DNA from: Methyloversatilis discipulorum | GTDB lineage: Bacteria; Pseudomonadota; Gammaproteobacteria; Burkholderiales; Rhodocyclaceae | Direction: 5' to 3' | Assembly: GCF_000527135.1 (NCBI RefSeq) | Contig: NZ_AZUP01000001.1 | Location: 4,241,535-4,305,534 of the forward strand | DNA length: 64,000 nt | In this document: positions 36,206 through 43,994 of the stretch, piece after piece | How positions within the stretch are numbered: position 1 is the stretch's first letter | Layout of the letters: each line of letters begins with the position of its first letter | Made by a program: the position numbers and the translations under genes | Notes under the pieces: generated by a model | Told to the model about the DNA's origin: nothing | The model's database searches: none | Seen by the model: the letters and a program-made list of their open reading frames with translations, nothing else

Positions 36206-37120
36206 TCATCTGCCGCCTGCCGGTCGCTCGGGCGACGGACTGGACCCCGCCAGCAGGCTTTCGAGTCGCTCGATGCGGTGACGGTGGGCGGTCGTGATGG
36301 CGTAGAAGTGCTCGCGCAGTTCGGCCGAGCGGCCCAGCATCACCAGGGCGCCGGTACGCAGTTCGTCCTGCACCACCACCTCGGGCAGCACGGTGAGCCA
36401 GCCGCTGTCGCGGGCGATCAGGCGCAGCATGGCCATGTCGTCGACCTCGGCGCGCAGGCGGGGCCGGACGCCGGCCGACATGCACAGCGCGTCGAACTGG
36501 GCGCGCAGCGCGTGGCGCGGGCCGGGCAGTGCGACGTCGACGCCATCGAGATCCTCCGGCAGGCGCATCGCCTTGGTCTGGCCGCGGGCGGCCGGGCCGA
36601 CCAGACAGATTTCCTGGCTGCCAAGAAAGCGGCAGCGGAGCGGGCGGTTCGCGTCGGCGGCGACCGCCTCGTTGGCCAGTACGACGTCGAGCTGATGCGT
36701 GATCAGCCGGTCGACCAGTCCGTCGATCTGGCCGGACTCCAGTGTCAGCACGACCGTCGGATCGGTCAGCAGCGGTCGTATCCAGTTCTCCTGGTAATTG
36801 CGTGACAGCGTGGCGACGCTGCCCACCCGGAGCCGGATCATCCCGTCGGCGCGGCCCTGCAGCCGGCCCAGCATTTCCTGCCCCAATCCGAAGATGTCCT
36901 CGGCGTAGGACGTCACCATCTGCCCGGTGTGGGTCAGTATCAGACTGCGTCCGCTGCGCTCGAAAAGCGGCTCGCCGAGGCGCTCTTCGAGCTGCCGGAT
37001 CTGCGCCGACAGTGCCGACTGCGACACGTGCAGTTCCTGTGCCGCGCGCGTCAGGTGGCCGGTCCGGGCGACGCGCCAGAAGTAGAGCAGGTGATGGAAG
37101 TTGAGCTGTTCGAGATTCAT
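36206..37120 (-). CDS. LysR-family regulator divergent from dabBA
   Basis: A 304-residue LysR-type regulator. The N-terminal winged helix-turn-helix (NFHHLLYFWRVARTGHLTRAAQELHVSQSALSAQIRQLEERLG) is followed by a periplasmic-binding-like effector domain from about residue 95. The opening NFHHLLYFW resembles the NhaR subgroup. It is divergent from dabB with a 97-base shared gap that holds a perfect inverted repeat, the usual arrangement for a LysR protein controlling its neighbour. The effector is unknown; bicarbonate, CO2 limitation or ion stress would fit the target genes. Confidence 0.9.
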   Translation of the reverse strand: MNLEQLNFHHLLYFWRVARTGHLTRAAQELHVSQSALSAQIRQLEERLGEPLFERSGRSLILTHTGQMVTSYAEDIFGLGQEMLGRLQGRADGMIRLRVGSVATLSRNYQENWIRPLLTDPTVVLTLESGQIDGLVDRLITHQLDVVLANEAVAADANRPLRCRFLGSQEICLVGPAARGQTKAMRLPEDLDGVDVALPGPRHALRAQFDALCMSAGVRPRLRAEVDDMAMLRLIARDSGWLTVLPEVVVQDELRTGALVMLGRSAELREHFYAITTAHRHRIERLESLLAGSSPSPERPAGGR

Positions 37121-37130
37121 GGTTCTCTAA

Positions 37131-37151
37131 AAAAGAACGAAATATTCTTTT
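37131..37151. promoter_or_regulatory. Candidate LysR operator
   Basis: AAAAGAA (37131-37137) and TTCTTTT (37145-37151) are perfect inverted arms around a seven-base centre. They start 11 bases upstream of the lysR start codon, within the AT-rich part of the lysR-dabB gap. The position suits autorepression and activation of the divergent dab genes. Confidence 0.4.
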
Positions 37152-37217
37152 CATTGTATTTTACAGAACGGTTGCTGCGCCACATCATCGATGCCAGTGC
37201 TATCGAGGAGATGTGGA

Positions 37218-38786
37218 ATGGATCCATACAGTCTGAAGTCGGGGGCAGTCGCTCTGCTGCCCGCCCTGCTGATGTCGCTGCCGATCTTGCTGAGCCGGCT
37301 GCGCGGTCACGACGACGCGCAGTTGTGGCGCCGCTTCACGCAGCTGTCCGTGCTCGCGCTGCTGCTAGCGCTCACCACGCCGCTGCTGCTGTGGCTGGCA
37401 GCCGACCTGCCCGGTCCGCGCCTCGACGGCTGGATTGCGCTCGGCCCCTTCACCGCGGCGATGGCCATTCTGGTGCAGGCGGTGGGTACCGTCATCGGCG
37501 TGTTCTCGTCTCGCTACCTGCAGGGCGAAGCAGGGCAGCGCCGCTACGTGGCGGCGCTGTCGGGCGTGCTGGTGGCAGTGCATCTGATGCTGATCGCCGA
37601 CCACTGGGTTCTGCTGATCGCTGCCTGGGCCCTGGTCGGCATCGCGCTGCAGCGACTGCTGTGCTTCTACGGTGACCGCCCGTTCGCGCTGCTGGCGGCG
37701 CACAAGAAGAATCTCGCAGACCGCCTCGCCGATGTCCTGCTGATCGCCGGCGCGGCGCTGGCCTGGAACGAGGTCGGCAGCGGTTCGCTGTCGGAGCTGT
37801 GGCGCCATCTGGACGCGCACGGCGCGTCTCCGGCGCTGCAGGCGAGCGCGCTGTGCGTCGCCATCGCGGTCATCCTGCGCACCGCTCTGCTGCCTGCACA
37901 CGGCTGGATCATCCAGGTGATGGAGGCGCCGACCCCGGTGTCGGCCCTGCTGCACGCCGGCGTCGTCAATCTGGGCGGCGTCGTGCTGATCCGCTTCTCG
38001 CCGCTGCTCGACGCAGTGCCGGCCGCGCGCTGGCTGCTGGTGATCGCCGGTCTGGCCACCGCGCTGCTGGCCGGCATGGTCATGCTGACGCGGGTGAGCA
38101 TCAAGGTGAGGCTGGCCTGGTCCACGGTGGCGCAGATGGGTTTCATGGTGCTCGAGTGCGGTCTCGGCCTCTACATGTTCGCCGCGCTGCACCTGATCGG
38201 CCACTCGCTCTACAAGGCGCACGCCTTCCTCGCTGCCTCCGGTGTCGTGCGCGATACGCGGCTGCGCATGATGCTGGGCGAGCAGCGCGCGGCGCTGCCC
38301 AGCCTGCTGCTGGCACCGCTGCTGACTGCGGCCGCTGTGCTGGCAACGGCATCGCTGGTGGGCGCGCACTGGCCGCAGTGGTGGACGCTGATGCTGGCTC
38401 TGGCCTGGGCGCCGCTGCTGTGGCTGCCGCTCGCCGCAGCGCGCACGTCCGGCGCGCTCTGGCAGGGCGTCGTCGGCCTCGTTGCCGTGCTCGGGCTGAC
38501 GCTGGCCGCCGGTGTCGCGCACCGCCTGCCGCTCGGCCTCAACGACCGGCCCGACGAGGTCGCCGGCCTCGTCACGCTGGCCGGCATGACGCTGCTGTAC
38601 GGCTGGATGGTGGTGCTGCAGACCCGGCCGCAGTGGTTGTCCTCGTGGCGACGCCTGAGCTACGCCGGTTTCTACGTCGATGAGTTCTACACCCGCCTCG
38701 CGCTGAAGCTGTGGCCGGCCCGCTGGATTCCGCCGGTCGCCTCCGGCCGCACCGGCGACGCCGACCTCGCCCCCGCGCAGTCCTGA
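37218..38786 (+). CDS. dabB: DabB: proton-channel-like subunit of the DAB inorganic carbon pump
   Basis: A 522-residue polytopic membrane protein of the NuoL/MrpA proton-translocating family. It contains VILRTALLPAHGWIIQVMEAPTPVSALLHAGVVNLGGVVLIRF and the Lys/His-bearing helices (KVRLAWSTVAQMGFM, HLIGHSLYKAHAFLA). The adjacent DUF2309 (DabA) gene identifies it as DabB, not complex I: DabB conducts cations to drive DabA hydration of CO2 to bicarbonate. The start chosen has GAGGAG ahead. A TM-poor longer start lies nine codons upstream. 18 bases to dabA. Confidence 0.92.
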   Translation: MDPYSLKSGAVALLPALLMSLPILLSRLRGHDDAQLWRRFTQLSVLALLLALTTPLLLWLAADLPGPRLDGWIALGPFTAAMAILVQAVGTVIGVFSSRYLQGEAGQRRYVAALSGVLVAVHLMLIADHWVLLIAAWALVGIALQRLLCFYGDRPFALLAAHKKNLADRLADVLLIAGAALAWNEVGSGSLSELWRHLDAHGASPALQASALCVAIAVILRTALLPAHGWIIQVMEAPTPVSALLHAGVVNLGGVVLIRFSPLLDAVPAARWLLVIAGLATALLAGMVMLTRVSIKVRLAWSTVAQMGFMVLECGLGLYMFAALHLIGHSLYKAHAFLAASGVVRDTRLRMMLGEQRAALPSLLLAPLLTAAAVLATASLVGAHWPQWWTLMLALAWAPLLWLPLAAARTSGALWQGVVGLVAVLGLTLAAGVAHRLPLGLNDRPDEVAGLVTLAGMTLLYGWMVVLQTRPQWLSSWRRLSYAGFYVDEFYTRLALKLWPARWIPPVASGRTGDADLAPAQS

Positions 38787-38804
38787 TTCGATCGCCTGGA
38801 GAAG

Positions 38805-41405
38805 ATGATGCAGATCACGCCCTCTGACGCCATCCGCGCACAGCCGTCCAGCGACCTCATCGTCGCGCCGGCCGAAGCACCGCACGACGACCTGTTGCAG
38901 CGCCGTATCGATGCTGCCTGTTCCGCCGCCTGCGCGGCGATCGCGCCTGCCTGGCCGCTGGACCGGGCGATCGCCGTCAATCCGCACTGGTCGCGCATCG
39001 GCCAAGGCGTGCGCACCGTCGCCGCACGGATGGCGGTGCTGGCCGGGATACCGGTGTTCCCGGCGCGCGACTACCTGCGCGAGGCCTGGCACAGCGGTCG
39101 CATCACGGCGGCCGATCTGACCGCCGCGCTGGCGTCGCTGCCGCCGGGTACGACGGACGGTCTGGACCCTGTCGCCTGCGTTGCCGCCCTCGATCGGGCA
39201 CCCGAACTGCCCCGGCTGCCGCTGCTGATCGATGTGCTCGACGACGACCCGGCGCGCCACCAGCGACTGTCGTGGCGTCAGGCCATCACCCATCAGGTCA
39301 GCCAGACCTGTGCCGCCTACTTCGACGAACATCAGGCCGACTGGCAGCCGGAGCGCGGCGGCGGGCTGTACGCCTTCTGGCGCGACACGTTGAGCCACGA
39401 CCACGGCATCGGCGTGCTGATGGGTCTGCCCGACCTGAGCCGGCGGCTGCACGCGCTGCCGGCCGACCGCGCCGAGGCCGAGCGCTGGGTGCTGCAGCGT
39501 CTGGGCCTGCCGGAGCAGGCGTGGGCCGATTACCTCGAAGCGGTGCTGCTGACGGTGAATGGCTGGGCGTCGTGGTGCGCCTACCTCGGCTGGGAAGCCG
39601 CGCAGCGCGGCGAGCAGGACCCGCATCTGCGCGATCTGCTGGCCATCCGGCTGGCCTGGGGTGCGCTGCTGCTCGAAGGCCGCTGCGACCGGACGGCGGA
39701 GCGCTCCTTTGCCGCGGTACAGGCGGCCTGGTCCGAGGCGCCGGCGACGCTCGCCCGCGCCGAGGACATGCTGCGCATCGACGAGATCTGGCAGTCGGCG
39801 CTCGATGCCGCCTACCAGCGGGATCTTGCGCTGCGACTGGCCAGCGCCAGCAGCCCGCAGGTACTCGACGCACCGGCGATGCGGCCGGAAGTGCAGGCGG
39901 CCTTCTGCATCGACGTGCGCAGCGAACCGATGCGCCGGGCACTGGAGGCGGTCTGGCCGGCCATGCGCACGCTCGGCTTTGCCGGCTTCTTCGGCCTGCC
40001 CATCGCTTACACGCCCTTCGCCACCGGCGCCCGCCGTCCGCAGCTGCCCGGCCTGCTGGCCCCGGCGATCGAGGTGACCGACCGCATCGACAATGGCAAC
40101 ACCGATACCCCGCTCGACGCCGAGGCGGCGTCCGCACGACAGCGCCAGTTCGCCGGTCGGCGTTCGTGGCGTTCGGCCAGCCGCTGGCCGGGCGCGGCCT
40201 TCTCCTTCGTCGAGGCGGCCGGTGTCGGCTACGTCGGCAAGCTGGCGCGCTGGCTGCATCCGTCGCGCGAGGCGCGTGCGCGCGACGATCTCGACGGCCT
40301 GCCGTCGCGCTATCGCGCACTGTGCCGCCCGACCCTGGACGGGCTGGACCTCGACGCGCGGGTGTCGCTGGCCGAGCGCGTGCTGCGGGCGATGGGGCTG
40401 GAGCGTGAACTGGCGCCGCTGGTGCTGCTGATCGGTCACGGCAGCCAGAGCGCCAACAACGCGCATGCGGCCGCGCTCGACTGTGGTGCCTGCTGCGGAC
40501 AGACCGGCGAGGTGAATGCCCGCGCGCTGGCGCGGCTGCTCAACGACGCCGGCGTGCGTGTGGCGCTGGCGCAGCGCGGCATCAACATCCCCGCGGTGAC
40601 GGTTTTCGTTGCCGGGCTGCACAACACGACGACCGACGAGATCGAAGGTTTCGATCTCGACCTGCTGCCGGCCGAGGCGCGCGCCCGCTGGGCGCGTCTG
40701 GAACCGGTGTTCGCGCACGCGGGCGACCAGGTCAGACGCGAACGCGCCGCGGGCCTGGGTCTGGACCCGCGCGCCGGCCATGGTGCGCTGCTGTCACAGC
40801 TGCGCCGCCGTGCCAACGACGGTGCGCAGACGCGGCCGGAGTGGGGCCTGGCCGGCAACGCCGCCTTCATCATCGCGCCGCGTGCGCGCAGCGAGTCGGC
40901 GGTACTGAAGGGGCGCACCTTCCTGCACGACTACGACAGCGCGCGCGATGCCGACGGCAGCCTGCTCGAACTGCTGATGACCGCGCCGATGCTGGTGACG
41001 CACTGGATCAACTGGCAGTACCACGCCTCGACCTGCGCGCCCGCGCACTTCGGCAGCGGCAACAAGCTGCTGCACAACGTGGTCGGCGGGCGCATCGGCG
41101 TGTTCGAGGGCAATGGCGGCGATCTGCGCATCGGCCTGTCGCGGCAGTCGCTGCACGACGGCGAGCGCTGGGTGCACGAGCCGGTGCGCCTGACCGTGGC
41201 GATCGACGCGCCGGCGGGCGCCATCGAACGCGTGCTCGACAAGCACGCCGTGGTGCGCCAGCTGGTCGACAACGGCTGGCTGCATCTGTGGCGTTTCGAC
41301 GGCGCCCGGATGCTGCGCTACGCGGACGGTCAGTGGCAGCCGCTGCCCTTCACCATCGGCGCAGCGTCCGGGGCGCCTGCACCGTCCGCCGTTTCCGTCC
41401 AGTGA
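38805..41405 (+). CDS. dabA: DabA: beta-carbonic-anhydrase-like subunit of the DAB pump (DUF2309)
   Basis: An 866-residue soluble or peripheral protein. The zinc-site residues known for Halothiobacillus DabA are present with near-identical spacing: Cys368 and Asp370 in QAAFCIDVRSEPMRRAL, His545 in LLIGHGSQSANN and Cys560 in AALDCGACCGQTGE. The family couples CO2 hydration to the DabB cation channel, accumulating bicarbonate. Two ATGs are adjacent; GGAGAAG suits the second slightly better. The gene ends 10 bases before cysD. Confidence 0.94.
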   Translation: MMQITPSDAIRAQPSSDLIVAPAEAPHDDLLQRRIDAACSAACAAIAPAWPLDRAIAVNPHWSRIGQGVRTVAARMAVLAGIPVFPARDYLREAWHSGRITAADLTAALASLPPGTTDGLDPVACVAALDRAPELPRLPLLIDVLDDDPARHQRLSWRQAITHQVSQTCAAYFDEHQADWQPERGGGLYAFWRDTLSHDHGIGVLMGLPDLSRRLHALPADRAEAERWVLQRLGLPEQAWADYLEAVLLTVNGWASWCAYLGWEAAQRGEQDPHLRDLLAIRLAWGALLLEGRCDRTAERSFAAVQAAWSEAPATLARAEDMLRIDEIWQSALDAAYQRDLALRLASASSPQVLDAPAMRPEVQAAFCIDVRSEPMRRALEAVWPAMRTLGFAGFFGLPIAYTPFATGARRPQLPGLLAPAIEVTDRIDNGNTDTPLDAEAASARQRQFAGRRSWRSASRWPGAAFSFVEAAGVGYVGKLARWLHPSREARARDDLDGLPSRYRALCRPTLDGLDLDARVSLAERVLRAMGLERELAPLVLLIGHGSQSANNAHAAALDCGACCGQTGEVNARALARLLNDAGVRVALAQRGINIPAVTVFVAGLHNTTTDEIEGFDLDLLPAEARARWARLEPVFAHAGDQVRRERAAGLGLDPRAGHGALLSQLRRRANDGAQTRPEWGLAGNAAFIIAPRARSESAVLKGRTFLHDYDSARDADGSLLELLMTAPMLVTHWINWQYHASTCAPAHFGSGNKLLHNVVGGRIGVFEGNGGDLRIGLSRQSLHDGERWVHEPVRLTVAIDAPAGAIERVLDKHAVVRQLVDNGWLHLWRFDGARMLRYADGQWQPLPFTIGAASGAPAPSAVSVQ

Positions 41406-41415
41406 GGTTCCTTTC

Positions 41416-42366
41416 ATGAATGCACCCCTGCCCACGCTGCGCGACGATACCCGGCTGTCGCATCTGGACTGGCTGGAGGCGGAAGCCATCCACATCATGC
41501 GCGAGGTGGCGGGCCAGTGCGCCCGCCCGGCGCTGCTGTTCTCCGGCGGCAAGGATTCGGTCTGCCTGCTGCGCATCGCCGAGAAGGCCTTCCGGCCCGG
41601 ACGCTTTCCCTTCCCGCTGCTGCACATCGACACCGGCCACAACTACCGCGAGGTGATCGAGTTCCGCGACCGTCGCGCCGCCGAACTGGGCGAGCGGCTC
41701 ATCGTGCGCGCGGTCGAGGATTCGATCCACCGCGGTTCGGTCGTACTCAAGCACGCCGACGAATCACGCAACCGGCACCAGTCGGTGACGCTGCTCGAAG
41801 CGATCGAGGAGTTCGGCTTCGACGGCTGCATCGGCGGCGCGCGGCGCGACGAGGAGAAGGCGCGCGCCAAGGAACGCATCATGAGCTTCCGCGACGAGTT
41901 CGGGCAGTGGGACCCGAAGAACCAGCGGCCGGAACTGTGGAACCTCTACAACGCCCGCACCCACGTGGGCGAACACGTGCGCGCCTTCCCGATCTCGAAC
42001 TGGACCGAACTCGACGTCTGGCAGTACATCGAGCGCGAGCGGCTGGCCTTGCCGACCATCTATTTCGCACACGAGCGCGAGGTGGTGCTGCGCAACGGCC
42101 TGCCGGTGCCGGTGAACGTGCCGCTGGCCAGCGGCGAACTGACCAGCCCGCCGCGGCCGGGCGAGCAGATCGTCGTGCGGCGGGTGCGTTTCCGCACCGT
42201 CGGCGACATTTCCTGCACGGCGCCGGTCGAGTCGGATGCCGACACCGTCGCGCGCATCGTGATCGAGACGGCGAGTACCGCCCTGACCGAACGGGGCGCG
42301 ACCCGACTGGACGACCAGACCGGCGATGCGTCGATGGAACAGCGCAAGCGTGAAGGCTATTTCTGA
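41416..42366 (+). CDS. cysD: Sulfate adenylyltransferase subunit 2 (ATP sulfurylase)
   Basis: CysD with the GTPase CysN activates sulfate to adenosine phosphosulfate. The 316-residue PP-loop ATPase has FSGGKDSVCLLRIAEKAF at about residues 36-53, HIDTGHNYREVIEFRD, the Arg-rich GGARRDEEKARAKERIMSFRDEFGQWDPKNQRPELW and the C-terminal RFRTVGDISCTAPVESDA. It sits unusually close to dabA and may share its transcript. Confidence 0.96.
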   Translation: MNAPLPTLRDDTRLSHLDWLEAEAIHIMREVAGQCARPALLFSGGKDSVCLLRIAEKAFRPGRFPFPLLHIDTGHNYREVIEFRDRRAAELGERLIVRAVEDSIHRGSVVLKHADESRNRHQSVTLLEAIEEFGFDGCIGGARRDEEKARAKERIMSFRDEFGQWDPKNQRPELWNLYNARTHVGEHVRAFPISNWTELDVWQYIERERLALPTIYFAHEREVVLRNGLPVPVNVPLASGELTSPPRPGEQIVVRRVRFRTVGDISCTAPVESDADTVARIVIETASTALTERGATRLDDQTGDASMEQRKREGYF

Positions 42367-42404
42367 GCACTGGTCGCGCGGCGACCGGGCATCGAGGACC
42401 GCAT

Positions 42405-43691
42405 ATGAGTACATCTGAAGACAAGGGCCTGCTGCGCTTCCTGACCTGCGGCAGCGTGGACGACGGCAAGAGCACGCTGATCGGCCGCCTGCTGCACGAC
42501 AGTCGGGCCATCCTCGCCGACACGCTGCAGGCGATCGAGCGCACGTCGGCACGCCGCGGCATGGAAGCGATCGACCTGTCGCTGCTGACCGACGGTCTGC
42601 AGGCCGAGCGCGAACAGGGCATCACCATCGATGTCGCCTACCGCTATTTCTCGTCGGGTCGGCGCAAGTTCATCATCGCGGATGCGCCGGGGCACGAGCA
42701 GTACACGCGCAACATGGTCACCGCGGCGTCGACCGCCGATCTGGCCATCATCCTGATCGACGCCCGCTGCGGCGTGCTGACGCAGACCCGTCGCCATGCG
42801 CAGCTGGCAGCGCTGCTCGGCATTCCGCAGTTGGTGGTGGCGGTGAACAAGATGGATCTGGTCGACTTCGCGCAGCCGGTGTTCGAGCGCATCCGCGACG
42901 ACTTCCTCGCCTTCGCGGCCGGCGCCGGCATCGGGCAGGCGCAGTTCGTGCCGATGTCCGCCCTGCGCGGCGACATGGTGGTCGACCGTGGCGAACACCT
43001 GCACTGGTACGACGGACCCACGTTGATGGAGATGCTGGAAAGCGCGCCGGCAGCGGCGGCTCCGCACGCGCACCCGTTCCGCTTTCCGGTGCAGTGGGTA
43101 TGCCGGCCGCAGGACGCGGCCAATCCCGCTCTGCACGACTACCGTGGTTTCATGGGTCGGGTGGAGGCCGGCCGCGTCGCGGTCGGTGACGCGGTGAGCG
43201 TGCTGCCTTCCGGCCTGCGCACGCGGGTCAAGGCCATCGAGATCGGCGGCGAAGCGCTTGTGCAGGCCGGTGCCGAACAGTCGATCGCGCTGCTGCTCGA
43301 CGACGACATCGACGTGTCGCGCGGCGACATGATCGTGGCGCCCGAACAGCCGCCGCAGGTGCTGCGCCAGATCACCGCCGACCTGTGCTGGCTGTCGGAT
43401 CTGCCGATGGACCGCGCCCGCACCTATCTGATCCGCCACACGACGCGCGAGGTCAGGGCGAAGCTGGTGGACATCGAGCACCGACTGGACGTGAACACAC
43501 TGGAACGTATGCCCGCCGAACGGCTCGTGATGAACGACATCGCCCGCGTGCGCTTCAAGCTGGCGCATCCGGTGTTCGCCGATCCCTATGTGCTGAACCG
43601 CTCGACCGGCGCCTTCGTCGTCATCGACGACAGCACCTACAACACGGTGGCCGCGGGCATGATCGTGGCGGATGCTGACGCCGCGGCGTGA
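42405..43691 (+). CDS. cysN: Sulfate adenylyltransferase subunit 1 (CysN GTPase)
   Basis: The 428-residue EF-Tu-like GTPase has the P-loop CGSVDDGKSTLIGRLLHD at about residue 17, EQGITIDVAYRYF, DAPGHEQYTRNMVTAASTAD and VVAVNKMDLVDF. The length shows that no CysC (APS kinase) domain is fused, so APS is either reduced directly or phosphorylated by a separate enzyme. A perfect inverted repeat lies after the stop. Confidence 0.96.
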   Translation: MSTSEDKGLLRFLTCGSVDDGKSTLIGRLLHDSRAILADTLQAIERTSARRGMEAIDLSLLTDGLQAEREQGITIDVAYRYFSSGRRKFIIADAPGHEQYTRNMVTAASTADLAIILIDARCGVLTQTRRHAQLAALLGIPQLVVAVNKMDLVDFAQPVFERIRDDFLAFAAGAGIGQAQFVPMSALRGDMVVDRGEHLHWYDGPTLMEMLESAPAAAAPHAHPFRFPVQWVCRPQDAANPALHDYRGFMGRVEAGRVAVGDAVSVLPSGLRTRVKAIEIGGEALVQAGAEQSIALLLDDDIDVSRGDMIVAPEQPPQVLRQITADLCWLSDLPMDRARTYLIRHTTREVRAKLVDIEHRLDVNTLERMPAERLVMNDIARVRFKLAHPVFADPYVLNRSTGAFVVIDDSTYNTVAAGMIVADADAAA

Positions 43692-43722
43692 TGCGAGCGG
43701 CAGTGATCGGTCCGCGTTCAAG

Positions 43723-43761
43723 CCGGCGCGCTGCGCGTCGTTAAGACTGTCAGCGCGCCGG
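43723..43761. repeat. 11-bp perfect inverted repeat between cysN and the YjfB-like gene
   Basis: CCGGCGCGCTG (43723-43733) and CAGCGCGCCGG (43751-43761) are perfect arms around a 17-base loop. No T-run follows. It could end the dab-cys transcript or bind a regulator ahead of the next gene. Confidence 0.5.
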
Positions 43762-43783
43762 TCGTCGGCGCAGGAGAGATCAC

Positions 43784-43972
43784 ATGGACGTTTCCGCAAT
43801 CGCCAGCGCCGCCACCTCGATGTCGCAACAGAAGGTGGCCGACGCTGCCGGCACTCTGGTGCTCCGAAAGGCGCTTGACATCCAGGCGTCGAACGCCGCA
43901 CAGCTGCTGCAGGCGCTGCCGACACCGCAGCCGGCGCCCTCCAGTCAGAACATCATCGACACCTACGCCTGA
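43784..43972 (+). CDS. YjfB-family putative motility protein
   Basis: A 62-residue protein (MDVSAIASAATSMSQQKVAD, then LVLRKALDIQASNAAQLLQALP) matching the YjfB/putative motility protein family, which is small, helical and often FliA-controlled. AGGAGAG lies nine bases ahead of the ATG. It is far from the flagellar cluster, and no convincing sigma-28 promoter is visible. Molecular function is unknown. Confidence 0.75.
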   Translation: MDVSAIASAATSMSQQKVADAAGTLVLRKALDIQASNAAQLLQALPTPQPAPSSQNIIDTYA

Positions 43973-43994
43973 CGCAGAGGTCCGACCGGACCTC

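Noticed and set aside
37218..38786. Annotation as complex I subunit NuoL
   Set aside because: No other nuo genes are present, the protein is shorter than NuoL, and the adjacent DUF2309 gene identifies a DAB pump.
37365..40781. Minus-strand open frame of over 1100 codons antisense to dabB and dabA
   Set aside because: Composition is Arg/Gln/His-rich without domain character, and it lies opposite two strongly recognised genes. It is a codon-bias shadow of GC-rich coding sequence.
43741..43784. Sigma-28 promoter before the YjfB-like gene (TTAAGACT)
   Set aside because: The -10 region does not match GCCGATAA at any reasonable spacing.
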